A stretch of 64,000 bases of DNA, taken from assembly GCF_901709675.1 (NCBI RefSeq), contig NC_051087.1, positions 1,444,001 through 1,508,000 of the forward strand, in the 5' to 3' direction. Below the pieces are notes generated by a model that worked only from the letters and a program-made list of their open reading frames with translations, was not told where the DNA came from and searched no databases. The position numbers were made by a program, and so were the translations under genes. Positions 1-10,136 of the stretch are shown piece after piece. Positions within the stretch are counted from its first letter, which is position 1, and each line of letters starts with the position of its first letter. Origin of the DNA: Syngnathus acus. Taxonomy: Eukaryota > Chordata > Actinopteri > Syngnathiformes > Syngnathidae.

Positions 1-75
1 GCACAATTGTACACATTTGTGTACCTTGCAGACATTTGTTGTTGTTAATATCGATGATTGCTCGTGACATTTCAG

Positions 76-3000
76 GACTGGAGTGGGACACAGCAGAAGA
101 AGCCAAACCGCTCATCAGAGAAAAATAAAAGAAAGCTGTCAGCTTCCTTGGTGGCAGAAAGCCGCCTAACCAACGACATTTCGCCCAATTCCACCCTGTG
201 GGGCGTGCGCCGCAAGACCGTGCACGTCAAATACACCAGCCAACGCTCCGTCCCGGACCAGGCGGAGCTGGACAAGATCCACCAGAGGATCAATTTCTCT
301 GACTTGGATGAGGTGAACATGATTACATTCATGTCGTTGCAATGCAGGTGATGACTTTTAACTTCTTCAAAATTCTTCATCACAGAGCATCGGTAGCGAC
401 TCCCAGGGCCGCGCGACAGCCGCCAACAACCAGCGGCAGCTAATGGCGGAGAATAAGAAACCTTACAACTTGGTCCCGCTGCACGTCAACACCAACAAGA
501 GCAAGGAGCTGCTCCTACCCGCCACCTCTGCTCCTTCCACTCCCGCCGCCGCCGTCGTCAAGGTAACCAGCAAGCAGAGTCCAGCAGCGAGGGATGACTT
601 CAGCTCCGGGGCTACCCCCAAGGAAACGGCAACGAGGCCACTGCGTGGCAGCGCTGATAGATCGGCAGCGACGGCAGCACGCTCGGACGGCGAGGAAGGA
701 GAAGTTGTCAGCAGCTTGGTATGACTTGTTTCGCCGCATCAGCATTTTTGGTTATTTTTTCAATTGGAAGTAAATTCCTGTATTTATGTGAAGGGATAGA
801 AATGAAAGCATTTTTTAAAATCGAATCAATACATTTGAATTTACAGCCCTCGTGATCATGTGTATTTGAGAATATGATTAAGCATCACGACTGAGAGAAG
901 AAAGTAGGATGAAAGTGAGGCAGGACTGTATTTAGGGCAGTTTATAAATACGCCACTCTGGTTGCCTGCTGCAGTTCGTTCTTCTCCTCGTGACTGCGAC
1001 CCGCTCTGGCCACCAAGGTTTTCGCTCCGTCTCACTCTTTTACCTTTCTAACACCATTCCCCCCGAAATGTTGTCGTGCAGCTGGTAAGCAAGCTGATGC
1101 AGATCCGCGAGTACATTTGTAAGGCCAGCTCCATGCGCGACGACCTGGTGGAGAGGAACGATGTGCCGGCCAACGTGGAGCGCCTCTCTCATCTCATCGA
1201 GCACCTCAAGGAGCAGGAGAAGTCCTACCTGCGCTTCCTGCAGAAAATGCTGGTGGGTCTTCTGCTTTGTTTGGCCAAGTAGCTTTTCGTCTGTGGAGAA
1301 CCTGGGCAAGCGTCGCCTCTGCTGATGCCACAGGCTCGGGAGAACGAGGAGGAGGACGGTAGGACGCAGGATTCTGCTGTGGGCTCCGGCTCCTTGGGGG
1401 AGAGCGCCTCACTCAACGTCGACGTGAGGTCTTCAGATGCTTCGAACGCACCAGTACGCCTCCTCGCAAATACTCCTCAGGGTTGGTGTGTCGGATTTGT
1501 TGGGAAATACGAACGTCGTTGCAGGGCGAATGGGCCGACCCGTCCATGCGAGACCTGAAGGAAGAACTGGAGAACTTTCGCAAGCAGCACGAGCTGCTGA
1601 AGAAGATGCTGGAGCAGCAGGATCAGCTCAGGGCCCTGCAAGGCCGCCAGGAGGCTCTGCTGGCCATGCAGCACAGTGCCGAGCGGGCGCTCACAGTCAT
1701 CGAGGATGCGGCAGGTGAGACTCGGACCACAAGCAGGATTGTTATTTTCACTGCAATAGCGCCCCCTAGCGGCCCGCCTCTACATATGGCAGAATGTTGG
1801 ATTTTTGTTGTCGTGTCTTTGAGTGGTTACAGAAACCACAGGCAGCGTGTCGGGGCTGAGCATCACATCGGAGCTCAACGACGAGCTCAACGATTTGATC
1901 CAGCGCTTCCACAACCAACTGCAAGACTCTCAGGTACGTCAGGTCATAAGCGTGCGTGCGTGCGCGCGTGCACGCGACGACTCGTGCCTTGGCTGACTTG
2001 GGAGTCTTTGCGTGTTTGAAATGGAATTGTTCATATTGTCCCACCACAGAGCAAGTCGGTGCCGGACAACCGACGTCAGGCAGAGAGCCTCTCCCTCTCC
2101 AGAGAAGTCAGCTGGTCCCGGGGCCCCCCGGCCTTTGGCCCCCCTGAGCACAGGCCTGTACTCCACTCGGCCTCCGGGCCCCACGGTGGCCTTGACGGCG
2201 GGGCGACGGCCGCCAGCGCCAAACTCACCAAGCTCCAGGAGCTCCAAGACAAAAAGGAAACCATGGACAAGATCTTACACGAACTGCACTCCCTCAGAGA
2301 CCAGACGCTCAACAACAACTATTGTAAGAAATGAGCATTTCAGGTGATTTAAGCCGCTTTAGCTATGCACATTTTTTTCTTTTTCAGGTGGAGCGTTGTC
2401 AACGCGGCGCAGTTTGAGCACAGGCGGCTCGTCAGATTGCTCAAATGCAGTCGCGGCAGCCGCTTCCTTTCAACCCTTGCTCCCGCAACACGCAGACGCT
2501 GCCAACTCCACAGACAAACTCAGGTAACCACAAAAACACAGTTAGTAGGGTTTTTTTCCCCCCAAAACTACACGAAAGCCAAATGATTTATTCAAATAAA
2601 ATATTTGTCATCAAATGCTTGGTCACTTGTTGCAAAGCCATTCCATATTTGCCTTCCATTTGACCTTTAGTTAAATTAGATTTTTTTTTGGTCTTTCATC
2701 TTGCCCACAAATAGGAAGCTGAAAGAGGTCCACAAGCGCCTTAACGAGCTTCGGGAATTAGTGCAGTACTTTCAGCAGACGTCAGACATGATGGTGGACG
2801 CGGTGAACGAAAATGTCAAGGAGGACGAGGAAGACGAAGAGGAGACGGAGGACGGCTCCATGCTGGAGGCCATGTTTGACTATGAGCAAGACAATCGCCA
2901 GCCCCCCGCCAACATCAGGTGCGCGCAGATCCGTCGTGGCTTTGTGTCTCACGGGAGGGATGCTTTTGTAGTCACCCGACTCGAATGTCACACGCGTGTG

Positions 3001-6000
3001 AAATTTCAACCCTTGCCTGGTGCGCTTAGGAACTCGCAGCGCAGTGGCAACTGGGGCGACTTGAACAGCGTCGCCAACCGCTGCGCCGTCTCAAGCAGCA
3101 CCGGCGCAAACAATCGCGACACGGAGATCAACAACCGCTCGGCGGGCAACCTTCGCAGCTTTAATATCCCCTCAGCCATTGGTACACACATGCACACACT
3201 TGAGCCACTTTTCACACTGTATTTGACCCGGTTTTGGCTCCTCCACCCCTGCAGAGTGCCAGTACAACCGTGACACGGCCTACAATTGGGTGAAGGATGA
3301 GGACGGTCTCAATAATGAAGGCGACGGCGCCGGCGCCCACCCCGAAGGAACCTCTGGCTCCAGGTCAGGCAGCAGCCTGGCCAGCGAGGCGGGCTTCTCC
3401 CAGGGGCTTCATCAGCAGAAAGCCAAGCAGAAGCTACGCCAGCTCCAGGACCTTGTCGCCATGGTCCAGGTGGTAATATTAACAATGTCCACTTTCACAA
3501 AAATGTCTTTGTATTTTGACAGTGTTAGTCTCTTGCGTCCAGAGCGACGACACAGACGCCACCACGGCCAATGAGGAGGAAAGTTTGCACCAACAGCAGA
3601 ATAACACGAGAGTGAGTGCGGGGGGCCCACCAGTTGCCGGACCCCAACAGGATCCCTGTGGATCAGACGTGGCTTTCTACAGCAAGGCCAGGTATGTCAA
3701 TTGGTCAAAGTCATCCCCCGCACACCTCCGCTTTTCTTACTTGCCTCTCTTGACGTGACTCAACAACAGGGAGAAGATCTACAAAGAGAAGCTCCGTCAA
3801 CAGAAGCAGGCGCTCAAGCAGCTCCACAAGGAGCGGCAGATGCTCGGCGAGATCCAGGACAAGATCCAGGACCTCCAGTTGACGTGTCCAGACTTGCAGG
3901 TACCTTTCCTCAAATGTAGTGTTATTGCTGACAGACATGATCACATTTCAGAATATGGCGTCTTGTTTGTTTTTCCAGTCATCACTGTCCAGCCAAGTGA
4001 GCGAGCAGAGTTTAGTTTGGAAGATCCCGGCCGCAGCTTCCACGCCGGCCGTCGCGCAGCCTTCCTCCTCCTCGGCGGCGGCGGCCAGAAGCAGCCCGGC
4101 CGTGCTCAATCCCACCGCTCCCGAAGCTGCTGCCGCTTCAGTCCCCGACAATGAGGTAGCAACAGGCACAAAACCCGCTCCAGGTGGAAAGAACCTTTCA
4201 AGCCGAGTTGCCCTTCTTGTTGCGTCGCCAGCAGCTCTGGTCAGAGATGCGTCGCCACCAGGTGGCGCGGGAGGACCTGCGGCAGCGGCGCAAGCAACTG
4301 GAGTCCCTGATGGCCGAGCATCAGAGGCGCCGCGGCCTCGCCGACTCCCCCTGCGGGACCGAGGAGCAGGCGGGTCCCTCCCAGCTCGCCGAAAGCCGCG
4401 ATGAAAGGTATCGAGCCCATCGCAGACGTCAAGAAATGGAACTCCATGAAAAGAGCTCAGATTTGTTTGCCGGTGTTGGCGTTGTCAGAACGATGGCCAC
4501 CTGGGGCTCCACTCCCTGCAACCTGGACCAAGACGAGGACGGCGACTTTGGCTCCGAGCACAGCGGCGAGGAAGAGGACAGCTCCGAGAGCTGCTCTGTC
4601 GACGACGGCCGTGTCTTCCCTAGCGGCGGCGGCGGCGGCGGCATGATCCAACCCATCTACACCAAGATGAAGAACCAAGAATGGTCAGTCCAGAGTCTAT
4701 CACGATATTTTCTTTTTCTCTGCGTCGTAGCGTAAAGGTTCAACTTCTGTTGCTCTCCTTCGACAGTAACCCGAAGCCTTCGGCATCCTTTTCCTGCGGG
4801 TCCAAGCAGCAACAGCCAGCGCCGCCACCCAGAGGCTCCGACCAATCCGCGAGCCAGCCTGCGAGCGCCAGACGTCAGGAGAACCTCTGCTGGGCCTCTG
4901 CGCTCTCGGCGACCGAGGGCTCCTCCAATTGGCAGGAGCAGATCGGCCAGCTGCAGAGGCAGCTGGACTTCAGCACCAACATGTGTCAGACGCTGCTGCA
5001 GGACCAGCAGGTTGCCGCTCACCTCGGGTCACGCGCGAAACGTTGAAGAAATTGCAACGCAATGTGTCTTCCCAAGATGCTGTCGTACATGCTGCAGAGC
5101 TTGATGACGGGCTCGTACGGCGCGTTGCCCAACAACCCCGCGTCGCCGCAGGTCCACCTGCTCCTGCACCAGCTCAACCAGTGCTACACGCAGCTGGCCT
5201 GGCAGCAAACCAATGTGCAAAGGTAATGAGAAATTGTCCGTCACCACGGAGCGTGGCTTCACACGTTGCCCGTCCGCACTCCTCCAGACTGAAGCAGGTG
5301 CTGAACGAGCTCCTGCAGCAGCCACATCAAATACGACAGCAGGCTTCCCCGTCGGCCGCAGGTTAGCGCACGTCATTTTTATTTTGAAAGACAAAAATAC
5401 GTTTCATTTGCAAATGGAAAATGGAAGTGAGACCGGTAAATTGTCTTCGATTTGGTATTCAATTTCCCAATTTTCTTTTTCCAGGATTTGGCCCGTTTTC
5501 TCTCTTCCCCGCCCCCATGAGCGACTTCCCTCAAGGTGCGGCAAGGGCCGCCACCCACGCGAGTCCCAACCAGCAGAAGCAGCACGTGGACCCCAACACC
5601 TCCATCAAAACAGAGTACATGAGTTTCCCTCCTCCGCTCCAGCGCTCGCCTCTTAACGCGACTCCCGACAGACGGTAGGGCTCGCCGATTCTGGTACGGC
5701 CGCGTTGCGGTTCATTCCGCGCTCTTCATTGCGTCACCTAACTTCCTTTTAGAGCCACGGGCTGGAGCAACAACAACAACAACCACCCCGTCCCAAACAA
5801 TGCCGTGCCATATCAGCCGCCTCCAACAGGAGAACGGGCCACTTCCTTCTCTTCTCTCTTTTTCTCCCCGCCGCCACCGCCGCCGCAGCAGTGGCGCCAC
5901 AGCCCCTGGACCGAGTGCGAGCGGGAGTCGGAGGCGAGTTTCAGCAGCTTGCCCGACGACCGCGCCGATCCCACCACCGTCACCAAGACCTTTAAAAGCG

Positions 6001-9000
6001 GACGCAAGGCCTCGGCCCAGGCCAACCTGGCCTCCCGCAGCAAAAGCCGGCGCAGGCGCGGCAAAGGAGCCCACAAGAACAATGGAGGTACAATGTTTCA
6101 ATCATTTTGTGAGGGATGGTCCGCAAAAACATCCAGCAAACATTGTGCCGCTCTTCCTTTGCTTCCCACCACTCCAGGTCTGGAGAGCGACAGCCTGAGC
6201 AGCACAGCCGACTTGGACCAAGAGAGGGCAGCGTCGGCTCGTCGCAAGGACCAGCATCTGTTGGACAAACTCACGCAGGAGAAACTGAACAGCAAAAAGA
6301 CGCCGGGCAACAGACCAAACGACATCTCCTCTGGTACGACAAAAAAAAGCGCTTGTCGGCCCCTCTGCTTTCGCTTGCTTGTTTGGCCACGACTCTTTTC
6401 ACGGCTTGCGTTTCTTTTGAAGACGTTCTTTGTGCATTTGTCACGTTCGCCTTTCATTGTGTTCATTTATCCTACTGACAGCCTATGCTTGGAGAACACC
6501 CTTCCTCTCTAACAGAATTGCATGCACAGAAGCTGCAGGTAAAGTCGCCACGCATGACTTTTTTTTTTTGCTTGCCCACCACCACACCAGCCCCACCTCA
6601 CCCACGCATACGCACGGCCCACACGCGACCGACCCGCACTGTCTTCGCCGGTGTTAGCGACCGGAGCTCTGAGACAAAAATCTTCCCGCTGTCCCGGCAG
6701 ACGCCAGCAGCGACCTCTCCTTGTTCGAGGCGCTGAGGGAGACCATCTACTCTGAGGTGGCCACGCTGATATCCCACAACGAGTCGCGGCCTCACTTCCT
6801 CATTGAGCTCTTTCACGAGCTGCAGTTGCTCAACACGGACTACCTGCGGCAGAGGGCGCTCTATTCCCTGCAGGTGAGCACACCTACCCGTAAGCGAGTC
6901 ATGTAAGGGGGAATCTATTGGTTTGGCTGGCTCCTGCAGGACTTAGTGAGCAGGCACCTGGCAGAGAAAAGCGCCTCCCAGGAGATGTCCCCCCTGGGTG
7001 CAGCGTCTTGGGCCACCGGCGGCTCTCAGTCTGAACTGACGCCCAGCGAGAGCTCCACCATCAGCGACGCGGTAAAAGTCTCCTTCTCTTGCCGCCTCGC
7101 TTTATTTTGTGCTGGGCGATGGCTTCAACATGAGTCGATTCTGTATATTTAGGAAGTGGCGGAGAAGACCTCGAGGAAGCGAGACGACATGGAGTCGGTG
7201 GGGAATGACAGCACCTTGTCTTCGACCAACCTGGATCCGTTTTCCAAGGACGATCTGGGTACGCCCTCCCGCCCGCCCGCAATGGCCGACCGAACAAGCA
7301 AAACAATGTTCGGGTTTGACCGCACAGGCAACACGGTCATCCACTTGGACAAAGCTTTGGCCAGGATGCGCCAGTACGAGCGCATGAAGCAGAAAGCCGA
7401 CTCGGACCTCTCCAATGTTGAAGCCTCCGCCGCTGCTGCCGAAGCCACGGACGGTACGCACGGCCTCCGACGCCATCATCGTTGATCTTTAGAGTTGCTC
7501 TTGAAAATGTTTCTGCTCCCGTTTGTGAGCAGAAGGTGCCTCTGGTGACGTGCACGCGCCTCAGATCGACACCACCAAGCTCAATCGTCAAATCAAGGAC
7601 ATCATGAGCGCGGTCATTCCCTTCCTTAAGGTAGCACCGGCAGACTTTGCAAGCTGAATGTCAAAGGTGCACTCGTGAAGAGCCGGTGGCTCCTTGCGTA
7701 GGACAACATGCACGAGGTGTGGACGCTGCGGCTGGTGACGATCCTGCGCCGCAAGGTCCTGGAGCTCACGCGGCAGAAGGACGAGAGCAAGGAGTTTGTG
7801 CGCTTCTTCCACCGGCAGCTCGGCGGCATCCTGCAGGTAACGCGCTTTCAATTTGTTGCCGTGACGAACAGGGCAGAACTGTCGTGTTTAATGTTTGTTT
7901 TTTTTCTTTTTTTCCTGTCCTTTCTCTAGCATTCCCTCAGTCGCTTCCTGGGCCAAACCCTGAAGGACTGCGGCGAGGACCTCCTGGTGGAGGTCTCGGA
8001 CATCCTCTTCAACGAACTGGCCTTTTTCCGACTCATGCAGGACTTGGACAGCGGCATTGCCGCCGTCTCCACGGAAAGCAGGCCACAGACGGAACAAGCT
8101 GAGCAAACTGATTCCCCGAATCAGGAAAGCACAGCGCTCCAGGTTAACGCGTCAGCCTCTTCCGATGAAGACAAGGTCTGCGAATCGGTTTGTGACAGTC
8201 ACACGACGTCACTTTCCCACCCAACCGAGCGCCACTTTGAACTTTCTCCATCGTAGGATAAAGATGACAGCGAGCAAGAGGTTCTCCCTCCTCCCCCTCC
8301 TTCTCCCCCTGATGATACCAAAAACTGCAATGACGAAGATGACGAGGCCGATGGGCATACGATGCCGCTATCCATCTGTGAGTGGAAACCGGCTGAAATA
8401 TTCCAACACTTTTGGTAGCAGGAAGGTTACTGTCCCATCATGGTCAGACAATGTTTGGGTGAAAATGAAGTTTAAAATGATCTCTCCAGTCCTTGTCAGC
8501 TGTTAACTCTGCAATGTCTTGCGGAGGTCTTTCAATAGCCGAGAGCCAAGCCCTGAACAACTACGGCAGCGGCGAGGATGAGAACGACGCCGACGACGAC
8601 GAGCAAGAGCCTGAGGAGTTTGAGGCCGCGCCCGCCGACGTGGAGACGTCCCTGCAGGCCGCGCCCGCCGACGTGGAGACGTCCCTGCAGGCCGCGCCAG
8701 AGGGCTCGCCTGAGCCAGAGGTGGCTTTCCAACATTTTGTCGACACCATATCAGGCTGTGTGTAACCTGCGCTTGCATCTTTACGCAGGATGAAACCAAA
8801 GAAACTGACTTGAAACCAGCCAACGCCAACGGTGGGTGTGCCGCCGTAAACTTCTTTCTTCCCCACTAGTTGGCATTTATTCTTCTACTTCTTGTAATAC
8901 ATCATTCCTGGTAACATGTAATGATTTTGAAGTAATTTAAGACTTTTTTTTTTTTAATGTTGTTGACAAAAAATGGTGTCCTTTTGAAACTGAACGTATT

Positions 9001-9784
9001 GCTGTTGTGTAAACACTGGATAATCCATTCTATCGCAACACGTGTTGTAATATTTCACAACGAAGCTGCCTCGGACGTTTATATTCGTCACGCGCCCATT
9101 AGCGCATCTTTCAGTTTGCATCCTTTCTCCCACCTAACAGAGTGCAGCGAGCTGGCAGATTTCGCTTCGACTGAAGAAGAACCCGCTGAGGCGGTAAGTC
9201 ACAACTGCGATGAAGAGGAGGATGCAGTCGGCGCCGCCGCTGCAGCCGGGGAAAGCATCAGAAGCTCTCAAGTCCACACGGCCCTGAAAGACTCAAACGC
9301 CACCGGCACCCCCGACACCGAATCCCCCGTCATGATCAATGTCGACGTAAGTACGAAGAAATGCTTCGTGGAAACATCTCACGACAGCAGACATCAATTA
9401 ACTGGACTAACTCTGGTCATTGTTCTGCAGGAAACCGTCTCCGGCAACAGCAGCCAGAGGACGTCGGACGAGGACGACTTTGTGCGGGTGGACGAGCTTC
9501 CTTTGCAGCTGCCCGTCACCAGCCAGGTAAAAGCGGCAAAAGGTGACAAATGCAAACGGAGCCGTTTGACGGACGGCTTGACCGACAGGAGGAGCTGCAG
9601 AGGAGGATCGTGGACGAGCAGCGGACAAACGACCTACGCATGGAAATCATTGCCGATGCGGAACCGGTGCTGGTGGGGAATGATGACCCACCTGAAGGAA
9701 CCAGGTTAGATTTTCATATGAGGTGTAGTGAAAAGTACAGAATTGTAATTTTTCTTGTTTTTGGCGTTTTTCAGGATCTTTTGA
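76..9784 (+). CDS. pcm1: PCM1, pericentriolar material 1 (5' partial)
   Basis: PCM1 is the main scaffold of centriolar satellites and recruits centrosomal and ciliary proteins along microtubules. The N-terminal ~30 residues lie upstream of the window. Coding exons, all with AG/GT borders and matching phase: 76-312, 386-718, 1082-1252, 1334-1453, 1525-1714, 1833-1933, 2050-2323, 2388-2523, 2715-2918, 3030-3181, 3255-3469, 3543-3691, 3770-3899, 3979-4155, 4235-4407, 4489-4683, 4767-5010, 5077-5222, 5288-5361, 5485-5674, 5753-6087, 6178-6333, 6701-6873, 6940-7071, 7153-7258, 7328-7453, 7533-7630, 7702-7836, 7930-8175, 8257-8377, 8500-8720, 8789-8831, 9141-9346, 9431-9526, 9589-9704, 9775-9784 (TGA). 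They sum to about 1976 residues; human PCM1 has 2024. Family hallmarks visible: NRSSEKNK and RINFSDLD near the start, coiled-coil segments (EQQDQLRALQGRQ, KQKLRQLQDLVAMVQ, LRQRRKQLE), the conserved C-terminal region (ESRPHFLIELFHELQLLNTD) and a LIR-like FVRV. Less certain are the ends of the exons at 718 (alternative donor at 563), 1453 (alternative 1424), 8175 (alternative 8143) and 9346 (internal gtaagt at 9194), all in phase. Confidence 0.97.
1758..1774 (-). promoter_or_regulatory. CTCF-like motif in a PCM1 intron
   Basis: On the minus strand the intron at 1715-1832 reads GGCCGCTAGGGGGCGCT, close to the published CTCF core (CCGCNAGGGGGCGCT). Binding is inferred from the motif alone; words of this type are also carried by repeats in vertebrate genomes. 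Confidence 0.35.
8625..8690 (+). repeat. pcm1: Exact 33-bp tandem duplication inside a PCM1 exon
   Basis: Two identical 33-bp units (8625-8657 and 8658-8690) each encode AAPADVETSLQ, followed by a partial third start (GCC GCG CC). The acidic PCM1 C-terminal segment of mammals has a single copy of the matching motif (PVDVQTSLQA). The duplication keeps the reading frame and adds 11 residues. With no mismatch between units it is either young or kept uniform by slippage. Confidence 0.9.
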
Positions 9785-10110
9785 ATAAGTCGTGATGTCC
9801 CCCATCTTCCGCTGCACTCATGTAGGTTTCGCACCATCTTCAATTCATTAATTTTAATGATACTTTAACAAATACTGTAGTTCTATAAGCTGTACTGCAC
9901 ACACATGAGTTGGTCATTTTGATTTTAGTGAATCAATGAAGTTTGTGTGTCGGGTGTGGGGAGGGTTGGGTTACAAGTCAACACTGCTGACAAGTTCAAA
10001 TGCCTAATTGGCTTTCTGTTTGTGTTGTTCTGTAAATGGACTTTCCATGTCAGGACTGTTACGTTTTAAATAAAATGTTGGGTGTTTTAATAAAGGCTGA
10101 CGTTATTTTT
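9785..10110 (+). terminator. pcm1: PCM1 3' UTR and poly(A) signals
   Basis: Non-coding tail after the PCM1 stop. Two AATAAA hexamers are seen at 10069-10074 and 10089-10094, so cleavage is expected around 10,085-10,120. The second hexamer overlaps an ATTAAA on the other strand that could serve ASAH1. A GT-rich stretch at about 9940-9970 precedes the signals. The exact cleavage site is inferred. Confidence 0.7.
10086..10091 (-). terminator. asah1: Probable ASAH1 poly(A) signal (ATTAAA)
   Basis: On the minus strand an ATTAAA lies about 46 nt past the ASAH1 stop codon. No AATAAA occurs on this strand between 9785 and 10137; another ATTAAA is at 9853-9858. Using either places the ASAH1 3' UTR antisense to that of PCM1. 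The choice between them cannot be made from sequence. Confidence 0.5.
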
Positions 10111-10136
10111 TCCCTCGTAGTCGCTGGTGGGTTGGT

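Noticed and set aside
1424-1453. Use of the gtgagg at 1424 as the donor of PCM1 exon 4
   Set aside because: Possible in phase, but the extra ten codons to 1453 (VRSSDASNAP) match the mammalian VQSEASDT segment, so the longer exon was preferred.
8491-8526. Acceptors at 8490 or 8526 for the PCM1 exon containing ALNNYGSGEDEN
   Set aside because: The 8490 site gives a frame with an immediate stop; the 8526 site lacks a good pyrimidine tract. The site before 8500 keeps the phase and has a good tract.
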